A stretch of DNA of 18,638 nt from Thermoplasmata archaeon. GTDB lineage: Archaea; Thermoplasmatota; Thermoplasmata; Thermoplasmatales; Thermoplasmataceae. Positions 7,898 to 16,087 of this stretch are shown piece by piece. Numbering within the stretch: position 1 is the stretch's first letter; each line of letters opens with the position of its first letter. The notes beneath the pieces are model-generated. The model had not been told where the DNA came from. It made no database searches and saw only the letters and a program-made list of their open reading frames with translations. The position numbers and the translations under genes were made by a program. The stretch covers positions 1 to 18,638 of the forward strand of contig JAKBRR010000008.1 in assembly GCA_021845325.1 (NCBI GenBank). The letters run 5' to 3'.

Positions 7898-9046
7898 TCA
7901 TTCTAACATAGACCTGCCTGAGCTAATCAGGAATATAGCCAGATCTCTTCTTACATTTTCAACCCCCTCTAACTTAAAAAGTTCTCCATCAAATTTAATC
8001 TCTGTTTTTTTTAATGTGTTAACTCGTATTTCTCCCTTTTTAAATTCTACAGGAATTGCATCTTTTAATGGATCAAATGCAGGCATATCTTTCAATGATA
8101 CCGGCACCACCTTTAGACCTGTTTTACCATGGAGGCTTCCCGGAAATCTGATTAATCTGTGAATATCAGTGCTCACTGGTTCGTCAATCTCACAAGCATT
8201 TTTGCTCTTGACAATTTTTACAGCATATTCCAAAACCTGCATATCACTTTCTTCAAAAAACTTATATTTTTCAGGACCCTTCTTTGATAAAACGGCACCC
8301 CGGTTTCTGTTACTTCCTATTTTTCCAGCAGGACGTTTCATACCATAAATATATCCATTTCTTATACGGCCATCTGGAAATATCCTTTTTAACATTCCTT
8401 CATCATTTCCCTTTGTGCAATCATCTATTATACTGCAGAAAAGGTTATCTATCTCTTCAAGCCATCCCTGACCCTCATGCCTTATGAGCCCCGGATTCTG
8501 TTTTATTTCTTTGGCAGTAACCCCTTCTCCTCTAACGAGATTTGCGATTTCACGTCTTGAATCGGAAGAAAGGCCATAGACTCTTTCACTCTTTATGTGC
8601 ACATGATAACCTCGTCCCCCTGAAAAATATAGTGATATTTCATTTTCATTAAATTGTAACATTCCCATTAGATATTTTTCAACCAGTCTTATTGTATGTT
8701 TTTTGACCTCAGCCAGTATCTCTTCATATGACATACTGCTGGCTCCCTCTATGTGGTCTGCGTCGAGGTCAAATATAAGCTCCGCGCCAGCCCACTCCTT
8801 TTCAGCCATGACCCTTTCCAGAGGTTTATTGTAATATGCAATGGAATAGTAAAGGTGCTTGGGAACAATTCTCCTTATGAAATTAGTAAACTCAATTATT
8901 GAAGATATTCCTCCATGTCTGGTCATTGGCCCATTAAATGGAATATAACCTATCTCTCTTGAATTAAACTTGTCCGGCAACTGCAGTGTTGACTTTTCGT
9001 AATAGTTCTTAAATTCTGTTCTTAGAAATTCCTGTTCTCCTGTTAT
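7898..9046 (-). CDS. priS: DNA primase small (catalytic) subunit PriS, start uncertain
   Basis: Catalytic subunit of the archaeal-eukaryotic primase, which makes RNA primers with PriL. The catalytic triad motif DLDAD falls at D71/D73/D75 counting from the TTG at 8980. The SGGRGYHVH phosphate-binding motif starts at S120. The third block, IHRLIRFPGSLHGKTGL, is near the C-terminus. The first ATG/GTG/TTG in this frame is TTG 8980, but that removes the conserved first helix. The frame upstream stays open and encodes QEFLRTEFKNYYEKS, which resembles the start of other archaeal PriS. I therefore extend it to ATA 9046. The segment between DLDAD and SGGRGYHVH has no cysteines, so the usual zinc knuckle is absent. 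It is divergent from the S53 protease. Confidence 0.92.
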   Translation of the reverse strand: MTGEQEFLRTEFKNYYEKSTLQLPDKFNSREIGYIPFNGPMTRHGGISSIIEFTNFIRRIVPKHLYYSIAYYNKPLERVMAEKEWAGAELIFDLDADHIEGASSMSYEEILAEVKKHTIRLVEKYLMGMLQFNENEISLYFSGGRGYHVHIKSERVYGLSSDSRREIANLVRGEGVTAKEIKQNPGLIRHEGQGWLEEIDNLFCSIIDDCTKGNDEGMLKRIFPDGRIRNGYIYGMKRPAGKIGSNRNRGAVLSKKGPEKYKFFEESDMQVLEYAVKIVKSKNACEIDEPVSTDIHRLIRFPGSLHGKTGLKVVPVSLKDMPAFDPLKDAIPVEFKKGEIRVNTLKKTEIKFDGELFKLEGVENVRRDLAIFLISSGRSMLE

Positions 9047-9060
9047 GATTACCCATGATA

Positions 9061-9076
9061 GATATATTAATAAAAG
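9061..9076. promoter_or_regulatory. Shared, symmetric TATA region for priS and the S53 protease
   Basis: The core TATTAATA (9065-9072) is a perfect palindrome within TATATTAATA. Its centre is about 24 bp from the protease ATG (9092) on the plus strand and about 22 bp from the inferred priS start (9046) on the minus strand. Neither gene has a good SD there, so both may be leaderless and fire from one TBP site. Confidence 0.5.
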
Positions 9077-9091
9077 TTGTATTTACGAATT

Positions 9092-12000
9092 ATGAAGGGG
9101 ATCGCAATTGCAATTTTTTTTGTGATACTAATAGCGATGCCCGTGTCAATAACATCCTACGACAATTTAAAGACTACTTCCACACCTGCAAATTTCAGTG
9201 AAAAAGGAAACAATTTTAACAAATACCGTAACCTCAGTCATGTTTTATATTTTAACAATCAGAAATATGTTGGACCAGTGGAAAAGTACCTTAATAACAA
9301 TAATATTAATTTTCAGGCAGGTAAAAACTATATTGATATCTATGGGAATCTTACACAAAATTCCCTGAACTCACTTAAAAAATATGGGAGTGCCTTAAAA
9401 ATCCTGAATAACACGAATTCACAAAATGCTATACCTCTGATTAATTACATTCCATCCACTAATAGCAATGGAGAACCGCCATATGTTCCACAAAATATCT
9501 GGAGTGCATACAATCTTACAAATTATTCCACAAAATATGGAGGGGCAGGGGAAACTGTTGCCATAATTGATGCATATGGTTCGCAATTTCTTTCATACGA
9601 TTTGTCTGTTTTTGATGGCATAAACAATTTATTGCCAGCAAATATATCAATATATGAACCACTGGGACCGGTTACTCAGACTAATTTTAACTGGTCAATA
9701 GAAACGTCCACAGATGTTGAATGGGTTCATGCAATGGCCCAGAAGGCACATATTCTTCTGGTCGTGGTGCCTACTGCCAGTTCACAATTTCTTCAGGAGG
9801 CAATAAATTTAACAATAGAAAACGGTATGGCAAACGTCATATCCCTTAGCTGGGGCCTTTCTGAGAATGAGATGTCTCCCGGCGTTCTTAGTGAATATTC
9901 TGCTTCGTTTAAAATGGCCGCTCTTGATCATATTACCGTTGTGGCGGCAAGCGGTGATCACGGAGCCTTCAATGGAGGAAACACCCTTCAAGTCAATTTT
10001 CCTGCGTCATCTCCATACGTAACAGGTGTTGGCGGAACCTCCCTGATTGCAAAAGATGGAGTATTTTCACAGACTGCGTGGGGTGGTGGATCAGGAAAAT
10101 CCAGCTACGGAAGTGGCGGTGGTTTCAGCACCGTATTTAGCGCTCCAGGGTGGCAGGACCCTTACGGCTATAACAATACCATGAGAGGGGTTCCAGACGT
10201 TTCTCTTGATGCGAGTACACAGCCGGGAGTCATTGTAATCGACGGAAATTATGAATACAGTGTTGGAGGGACCAGCATTGCAGCCCCGATGTGGGCGGGG
10301 ATGATAGCCATACTTGACCAGATGAGCGGCCATAGTCTGGGATTTTTAAACCCACTGCTATACCAGATATCCAGAACAAATTACTATGGAAAAGCCCTTG
10401 TAAGTGTTTCCAATGGTACAAATGGATATTATCATGCCAACTATGGGTGGAACCCTGTTACAGGTCTGGGAACACCTAACCTTGGATGGATGGTAAAAGC
10501 AGTACTTAATTTAACTGGATCTGCCGGAAACGAGGCCATATTTTCTCCTCCAAAAGATATGACAGATTTCAATATAACAACCAGTCTAAATCTTGCAAAC
10601 TCCAATATTTCCATTGAAAATGGGTCCACTTTCAACTTTCTCTCACTACAGTACACTCCGAAACTTGGAATTTTCACCGGAATAGAGGAATCAAATAACA
10701 GCTATGGTGCTCTCATCATGCTATCCACAGCTAATGGTAATTATTCCTATTTCTTCAATATAACAACTCATAGAAACCTTAAGTTATGGATCAGCTTTAA
10801 AGGAGATGTTTTGAGTGCCGGAGTCAATGCATATTCCCATTCATTCAATATTTTCCCTGAATTCCTTTATGCCTCGTACATAGCTGTTGGGGTTGATCGA
10901 ACCGGAATATACGGCAGCCTTTATGGTTTTCCAGAAGCTTCATTTTCTTATCCAGATATAACAGGACATTCAAATTACGTTGCGAATACATATTATGATT
11001 TGTATATCAACAACACAGCCCCTGAAAATTATTCCATGGTAAATGTTTCTTCAAATCAGGGGGGATTAAATTTCTCTTACGGGAATCCTACTGTTTCGTC
11101 AATTAATGCGGTAAGAAACGTTCTAAAAAATAACATTCAGATATTATTGAATCTTAATCAGACCTCAGGAAACATTTCCGGTATTCTCTCTCAGGAATCT
11201 ACAAACGGAACCTTTTCTGAAAACGGGAATGTCATAAATTCTGCCGAATTTAATTTTCAGCCGCCAGGAAACTATAACATATCTTATTCATCACAGGATT
11301 TGAAAACTTACATAGATATATCAATTCCTTCAACAGTGAAGGTGAAACTCAATATATCATCGGTTGTAAATTCATCAAACAATTTCTATTCTAATTTAAC
11401 TGCTGACTATTTTATAAATCTTGAAAAGCAAAACGGATCAAGTTTGTATTTACTGAATGAAAACAATTCAATATATATGCAATTAGAAGGGTTCAGAACG
11501 TTCCATTCAGTTGTAAATGCAGGCGAGAAAAATCTGACTGTAAAACTTATACCTTTTGCAGTCAGGCTGGATATAACAACGAGCCCGGGAAATGCAACTG
11601 TAAAAATCAATAACCAGACAGTCATTGAACTAAATGGCACAGCTGAATTTCTTGTAGAACCGGGAAAGATATTTCTTGACATATCTCACCCCGGTTTCAT
11701 CGCTATTAATACAACACAATATATTTATCCCGGACAGAACAAAACCCTGAATCTGATCTTAACGCCCAATCATCAGATGGTTGCCATAAGTGGTGTCATT
11801 AGAAATTCCAAATATCATTTTGGTGTCTCGTCAGTTAAAGTTGAATATAATAATTCAGATTATTCTTTTTCTGATAGTAGCGGATATTATACAGCATATG
11901 TTCCAGAAGGATCTGCAAATATTACTTTTAACGCTTCTTTCTATACCCCATATGTTGTCACAGAGAACTCAACATCTGACAGCACTATAAATGTAAATAT

Positions 12001-12460
12001 ATCATTCTTTCTGAATCCCTCCAATGTAAACAATCCCAGCATAACGCTGGACAGGGCAATTCCATTACTGTTTTTTACCCTGTTTCTAAGCTGGACTCTC
12101 TCCAGCCAGACCTCGGTTAGCCATATAGATGTTCATTATTACCAGCTCGGTACTAAAAACAACAATACTTTGAAACTGGGAGCGGGCTCAACATTTACTT
12201 TTGTGAATGGTATCCTTCCTGGTAACAAATATGTCGTTTATATTGAAGTGATCCTTACAGACGGCCAGTATATATTTTCAACTGGAGTTGAGATATCCTA
12301 TTCCAACATATCATTTCTGGCTCTGAATGTCTCTATTGTGGCATTTATTGCCCTTGCAGCGTATTCAACGTCTATCTCCATTAAAAAAAGGGCAAGAAGG
12401 AAGAAAGCGTTTAAAAAGTTACTTGAAGAAACCTATGGAAGCAGTAAAAAATGGAAATAA
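9092..12460 (+). CDS. Secreted, membrane-anchored S53 (sedolisin/kumamolisin-like) protease
   Basis: Serine-carboxyl protease, a class active at low pH. From ATG 9092 it has 1122 residues; the upstream TTG 9077 lacks support, and a TATA lies about 25 bp before the ATG. A signal peptide or anchor covers about 2-20, then a short propeptide-like part. The S53 domain runs from about 120 to 475, with E204 and D208 (ETSTDVEW), oxyanion D289 (ASGDHG) and nucleophile S395 (GGTSIAAP). A long beta-rich region follows, with a PEGA-like segment near 845-900 and a carboxypeptidase-regulatory-like segment near 900-980. A final membrane helix (about 1077-1097) ends in a Lys/Arg-rich tail. About 45 N-x-S/T sequons suggest heavy glycosylation. 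The calcium-site Asp residues known in kumamolisin look replaced. Confidence 0.93.
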   Translation: MKGIAIAIFFVILIAMPVSITSYDNLKTTSTPANFSEKGNNFNKYRNLSHVLYFNNQKYVGPVEKYLNNNNINFQAGKNYIDIYGNLTQNSLNSLKKYGSALKILNNTNSQNAIPLINYIPSTNSNGEPPYVPQNIWSAYNLTNYSTKYGGAGETVAIIDAYGSQFLSYDLSVFDGINNLLPANISIYEPLGPVTQTNFNWSIETSTDVEWVHAMAQKAHILLVVVPTASSQFLQEAINLTIENGMANVISLSWGLSENEMSPGVLSEYSASFKMAALDHITVVAASGDHGAFNGGNTLQVNFPASSPYVTGVGGTSLIAKDGVFSQTAWGGGSGKSSYGSGGGFSTVFSAPGWQDPYGYNNTMRGVPDVSLDASTQPGVIVIDGNYEYSVGGTSIAAPMWAGMIAILDQMSGHSLGFLNPLLYQISRTNYYGKALVSVSNGTNGYYHANYGWNPVTGLGTPNLGWMVKAVLNLTGSAGNEAIFSPPKDMTDFNITTSLNLANSNISIENGSTFNFLSLQYTPKLGIFTGIEESNNSYGALIMLSTANGNYSYFFNITTHRNLKLWISFKGDVLSAGVNAYSHSFNIFPEFLYASYIAVGVDRTGIYGSLYGFPEASFSYPDITGHSNYVANTYYDLYINNTAPENYSMVNVSSNQGGLNFSYGNPTVSSINAVRNVLKNNIQILLNLNQTSGNISGILSQESTNGTFSENGNVINSAEFNFQPPGNYNISYSSQDLKTYIDISIPSTVKVKLNISSVVNSSNNFYSNLTADYFINLEKQNGSSLYLLNENNSIYMQLEGFRTFHSVVNAGEKNLTVKLIPFAVRLDITTSPGNATVKINNQTVIELNGTAEFLVEPGKIFLDISHPGFIAINTTQYIYPGQNKTLNLILTPNHQMVAISGVIRNSKYHFGVSSVKVEYNNSDYSFSDSSGYYTAYVPEGSANITFNASFYTPYVVTENSTSDSTINVNISFFLNPSNVNNPSITLDRAIPLLFFTLFLSWTLSSQTSVSHIDVHYYQLGTKNNNTLKLGAGSTFTFVNGILPGNKYVVYIEVILTDGQYIFSTGVEISYSNISFLALNVSIVAFIALAAYSTSISIKKRARRKKAFKKLLEETYGSSKKWK

Positions 12461-12462
12461 GT

Positions 12463-14019
12463 TCAGGATAATCTGAACTCAACATTTTGCGAAAGTGGAA
12501 GGGTTTTCCCATAATTCTTTGAAACGGTTTGTCTTCTCATATAGCCTTTCCATGCGTCGCTACCACTTTCTCTTCCTCCGCCTGTGTTTTTCTCTCCACC
12601 AAAAGCCCCCCCGATCTCTGCTCCAGCCGTGCTTGTATTCACGTTTGCTATACCGCAGTCAGAACCAGATGAGCAGAGAAATGATTCCTCCTCTCTGATA
12701 TCGTTAGTGAAAATGGCAGAAGAGAGCCCCTGAGGCACTGAATTGTGAATTCTTATGGCTTCTTCTATTTTGTCATACTTGAAAACATACAATATGGGTG
12801 CAAAGGTTTCTTCATTGGATATTGTAACCTTATGGTTTGCCTCTATTATTGTTGGTTCTACATAATACCCGTTTTCAAGGCCTTTTATCTTTAAGACATT
12901 TCCCCCGAAAAGTACTTTCCCTCCTTGTTTTACAGCCTCTGATACAGTCTTCTGATATGTTTTCACGGCGGATTCATCTATGAGGGGCCCAACAAGAGTT
13001 TCGCTATTTAGGGGATTTCCAATGTTTACACTGGAATATGCCTGAATCAGGTCTGCTGTAAAGCTCTTATAAATTGAGTTTTCTATTATTGCTCTTCTCG
13101 TTGTTGTGCATCTTTGACCTGCCGTGGCAAGTGCTCCAAACAGCAATCCCTTCATTGCAATAGATTGATCAGCTTTGGACGATATTATTACTCCATTATT
13201 TCCCCCAAGCTCCAGAATTGATCTTCCCAGTCTTTCAGCTACGTTTTTACTTATTATTTTACCGGTGGCTACGGACCCTGTGAAAGAAACAACAGGAATT
13301 CTCGGATCTTTGCTTAAGAGTTCTCCGATCTCAGCGCCACCGCCGCATACAGTTGAAAATATAGGAGGGACTGATTCCTTCTCCATTACAGATGCAACAA
13401 TTTTTGTCACGGCTATGGCTGAAAGGGCAGCTTTGCTGGAGGGTTTCCATATTACAGAATCACCACAAACCGCTGCGATAAATGAATTCCATGACCATAC
13501 CGATGAGGGAAAATTGAAAGCTGAAATTACTCCTACAGGCCCCACGGGTAACCATTGTTCATACATCCTGTGGAATGGTCTTTCACTGGCCATTGTTAAT
13601 CCGAATAATTGTCTTGAAAGCCCCAGTGCATAATGGCCAATATCGATCATTTCCTGAATTTCGCCCTGCCCCTCTGAAATTACCTTACCAATTTCCAGCG
13701 ATACTATGAGACCTAGATCCTTTTTTGAATTTTCCAGAGCGTCAGATACTTTTTTGATAAATTCCCCTCTCCTGGGTGCAGGTAACTGTGACCATTCTTC
13801 AAAGGCTTTTACAGATGTGCTCACTACTGAATTATAATCACTCTCTGTAGCCTGATCGATTGAGCATAGATGTGTACCATCTATGGGAGATATTGATCTG
13901 ATCATACGGCTTGATTTTCCCTTTTTCCATGAACCTGAAAATATACCGTTCTCAGTTGCACCTATTCCAAGTCTGCTAAATACCTCTTCCTTAACTTTCC
14001 CTACTTGCGAACCGTCCAT
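12463..14019 (-). CDS. ALDH7-family (antiquitin-like) aldehyde dehydrogenase
   Basis: NAD(P)-dependent aldehyde dehydrogenase, 518 residues. Catalytic C304 is in GQRCTTTRR, general base E270 in ELGGNNG, and the oxyanion N169 in AFNFP. The C-terminal block GAEIGGAFGGEKNTGGGRES and the SDAWKGYMRRQT stretch are close to human ALDH7A1, which oxidises alpha-aminoadipate semialdehyde in lysine breakdown. That substrate is inferred from family resemblance; no lysine-catabolism partner is in the window, so a broader aldehyde-detoxifying role is equally possible. The ATG at 14019 has a TATA-like sequence about 27 bp upstream and no SD. Its stop is 2 bp from the stop of the convergent protease gene. 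Confidence 0.93.
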   Translation of the reverse strand: MDGSQVGKVKEEVFSRLGIGATENGIFSGSWKKGKSSRMIRSISPIDGTHLCSIDQATESDYNSVVSTSVKAFEEWSQLPAPRRGEFIKKVSDALENSKKDLGLIVSLEIGKVISEGQGEIQEMIDIGHYALGLSRQLFGLTMASERPFHRMYEQWLPVGPVGVISAFNFPSSVWSWNSFIAAVCGDSVIWKPSSKAALSAIAVTKIVASVMEKESVPPIFSTVCGGGAEIGELLSKDPRIPVVSFTGSVATGKIISKNVAERLGRSILELGGNNGVIISSKADQSIAMKGLLFGALATAGQRCTTTRRAIIENSIYKSFTADLIQAYSSVNIGNPLNSETLVGPLIDESAVKTYQKTVSEAVKQGGKVLFGGNVLKIKGLENGYYVEPTIIEANHKVTISNEETFAPILYVFKYDKIEEAIRIHNSVPQGLSSAIFTNDIREEESFLCSSGSDCGIANVNTSTAGAEIGGAFGGEKNTGGGRESGSDAWKGYMRRQTVSKNYGKTLPLSQNVEFRLS

Positions 14020-14040
14020 TATCGATTATGAAAACTAAAC

Positions 14041-14052
14041 TAATATGCATAT
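14041..14052 (-). promoter_or_regulatory. TATA-like box of the ALDH7 gene
   Basis: It contains the palindrome ATATGCATAT (14043-14052), centred about 27 bp upstream of the ATG at 14019. The spacing fits a leaderless mRNA. Confidence 0.45.
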
Positions 14053-14115
14053 CGGTTAAAGTATTAACATCAATAGCGGCAAAATTATAATTTAAGTGCA
14101 AGAACCGTTCACAAT

Positions 14116-15096
14116 TCATGATATTCTGCTTATGATAGAACTTGCCAGTTCAAGAAGGATCTCAAGATCCGGTGTTTTCTTTGTATTTTTAAGGGCAGCC
14201 ATTGCAAGATCCATAAACCACTTTGCCTTGGATATGGAGTAGTCGATTCCTCCCGATTTCAATATAAACGCTTTTGCTATGTCTACGCTTTCCTTATCCT
14301 GTCTCTGTCCGTTGATGACAAGTTTCAGATGATTAACCATTTTTTCATCCTGTGACTTCAAAGCAAATATTACGGGAAGGGTTATTGCGTTGTGCTTTAT
14401 ATCTGTAAAAATTGGCTTTCCCATGGCTTCTTCAGAACCAACGATGTCCAGAATATCATCAGTTATCTGAAAAGCCATTCCCACATTGTATGCAAATTGA
14501 AACATTGAATCTACGGTTACAGTATCAGCATTGGCTGCCAGGGCTGCGCATTTAGCCCCCGCACCGAAGAAAAATGCTGTCTTGCCTGATATAATCTCAA
14601 AATATTTTTCTTCAGTGATACTTAGATTTCCAAGATTTATTGATTCGTTTATCTGACCCTCTGCAAGCTTTGTTGCTGCAGAAGCCATTATCTGAGAAAT
14701 TTCTGAACCATATTTTGATCCTAAACCGTATGCCACAGCAAATAAATAATCCGCCACAACGATGGCATTTGCCATACCGTACTTGTAGTTTAGAGATGGC
14801 TTTCCTCTTCTGGTAATTGCCCCGTCAATTATATCATCGTGAACAAGGCTTGCAGTATGAATTAGCTCATATGCGATTGCCAGATCAAGAATTCTTTCAA
14901 TATCACCATACTGAGAGGATATTTGATACGCCAGGATCGCCATAAGTGGTCTCAGTCTTTTGCCCCCTGCCATGGATGTATATTTGGCCATTTCATCCAA
15001 ATCAGGGCTATCACTGACAAGAATTTCATTAATTCTGGTGTTTATTTGCTCAAGCCTTTTATTGAGCCCTGAATTTAACAAAAATGGTTCCTTCAT
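14116..15096 (-). CDS. Geranylgeranyl-type polyprenyl diphosphate synthase
   Basis: Trans-isoprenyl diphosphate synthase that lengthens allylic diphosphates with IPP; in archaea it feeds ether-lipid synthesis. It has 326 residues. GKRLRP is at 45-50, the first Asp-rich motif DDIID at 87-91, and the second (DDILD) at 213-217, both intact for Mg-diphosphate binding. The residues just before the first motif (A82, S83) are small, which fits a product of C20 or longer rather than C15. That reading is an inference. An 82-bp gap separates it from alba upstream, with AT-rich sequence around 15125-15150 as a possible promoter. Confidence 0.93.
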   Translation of the reverse strand: MKEPFLLNSGLNKRLEQINTRINEILVSDSPDLDEMAKYTSMAGGKRLRPLMAILAYQISSQYGDIERILDLAIAYELIHTASLVHDDIIDGAITRRGKPSLNYKYGMANAIVVADYLFAVAYGLGSKYGSEISQIMASAATKLAEGQINESINLGNLSITEEKYFEIISGKTAFFFGAGAKCAALAANADTVTVDSMFQFAYNVGMAFQITDDILDIVGSEEAMGKPIFTDIKHNAITLPVIFALKSQDEKMVNHLKLVINGQRQDKESVDIAKAFILKSGGIDYSISKAKWFMDLAMAALKNTKKTPDLEILLELASSIISRIS

Positions 15097-15178
15097 AGTA
15101 GTCAGGCTTCTTCATGATTACAACTGTTAATTTAATTATTAGTTAAAAATTATTGAAGTATATTGTTATACTTAGCGA

Positions 15179-15454
15179 TTATTTAGTTCTAGACATTACA
15201 ATTTCAATTGAAGAAACGTTAGATTCTCCCCTTTCCCCTTCTACCACTTCAGTTGAGAGAGTAATGTTATCATAATTGGCAGTCTGAACGAATTTTCTCT
15301 TCGCTATCTCCGCAATGTCAACTGCCTTGCTTATGGCCTTTCCCCTCGCCTTTATGGTTACCTTTTCAATATTATTATTGAATTGTGTAACCACTGCAAG
15401 CACGTAATTCATAGTTGGCTTCTTTCCCACATAGATAATATTTGCTTCTGTCAT
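15179..15454 (-). CDS. albA: DNA/RNA-binding chromatin protein Alba
   Basis: Small dimeric nucleic-acid-binding protein of archaeal chromatin. The 91 residues include the lysine pair K11-K12 in GKKPTMNYVLA, which matches the DNA-contacting lysines of Sulfolobus Alba. The conserved helix KARGKAISKAVDIAEI spans about 35-50. The length is normal. The ATG at 15454 is preceded by the SD AGGTGAGC. The leader is about 35 nt if transcription begins 25 bp after the TATA-like box near 15515. An inverted repeat lies just upstream of that box. Confidence 0.95.
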   Translation of the reverse strand: MTEANIIYVGKKPTMNYVLAVVTQFNNNIEKVTIKARGKAISKAVDIAEIAKRKFVQTANYDNITLSTEVVEGERGESNVSSIEIVMSRTK

Positions 15455-15510
15455 GTTCGCTCACCTTGTTATTCATCCCGTCACTTTCGTAATTGGGGAA
15501 CCCGAGATAC

Positions 15511-15519
15511 CTTAAAAAT
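15511..15519 (-). promoter_or_regulatory. TATA-like box of alba
   Basis: It reads ATTTTTAAG on the minus strand and would start transcription near 15489, ahead of the SD AGGTGAG. Confidence 0.45.
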
Positions 15520-15521
15520 CA

Positions 15522-15538
15522 GCATTTTTTGGAAATGC
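15522..15538. repeat. Inverted repeat upstream of the alba promoter
   Basis: Perfect 6-bp arms GCATTT (15522-15527) and AAATGC (15533-15538) flank a 5-bp spacer. The repeat lies immediately upstream of the alba TATA/BRE region, where an activator or repressor dimer could bind. Confidence 0.5.
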
Positions 15539-15664
15539 CAGATTTCATTATGTGTTCTGCAGGGTTTTTTCCAGCCTTTATACCGGAGAGTTAACATCAT
15601 AATAAGATATAAATTCTTTTTCATGCATTTTGTATCTTTGATTATGCTTATTCAAAAAAGATGG

Positions 15665-16069
15665 CTATTTCAACCTGATCAAGGTTTCTGTTGACCTGAC
15701 TCCTGAAAACATTCTGATTTCATCCACGGTTATATTTATTTCATCTATGGATGCGCACCTTATACGGATTGCCAGATCAGCTTTTCCTGAAAATTCATAA
15801 ACCTCCCTGAATTTTTCTTTGAGATTCCTGATAGTTTTACCAGATTCCCTGGTATCTACCCTTACCAGAATTATGGCGTCCTGACCTTCTTTCTTTGTTA
15901 CGGTTGTGAATTTCTCAATGATTCCCTCATCAATCAGCCGTTTAATCCTTTTCCTTATGGTTCCTTCAGATACCCCGATAATTTTGGCTATTTCTGTATT
16001 TGATAACCTGCTGTTGTCCTGAAGGATTTCCAGTATCTTGCGGTCCCTTTCATCTATGGTAGGATCCAT
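15665..16069 (-). CDS. Lrp/AsnC family transcriptional regulator
   Basis: Archaeal Lrp-type DNA-binding protein, 134 residues. The N-terminal winged helix-turn-helix is clear: IDERDRKILEILQDNSRLS, then TEIAKIIGVSEGTIRKRIKRL at about 25-46. A ligand-binding RAM-type domain follows from about residue 65, with IILVRVDTRE and an ending in STETLIRLK. The ligand and targets are unknown. The ATG at 16069 has AAAGGT 8 bases upstream. It follows the 92-residue gene by 18 bp, so the two are probably one transcript. The 210 bp downstream, before alba, are non-coding apart from the alba control region. Confidence 0.94.
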   Translation of the reverse strand: MDPTIDERDRKILEILQDNSRLSNTEIAKIIGVSEGTIRKRIKRLIDEGIIEKFTTVTKKEGQDAIILVRVDTRESGKTIRNLKEKFREVYEFSGKADLAIRIRCASIDEINITVDEIRMFSGVRSTETLIRLK

Positions 16070-16087
16070 AAAAATATACCTTTACAG

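Noticed and set aside
13175..13633. 152-residue plus-strand frame inside the ALDH gene
   Set aside because: Antisense shadow of a well-supported ALDH7 coding frame.
15481..15600. 39-codon minus-strand frame between Lrp and alba
   Set aside because: It covers the alba promoter and leader, lacks an SD, and the nearest TATA-like sequence is too close to its ATG.
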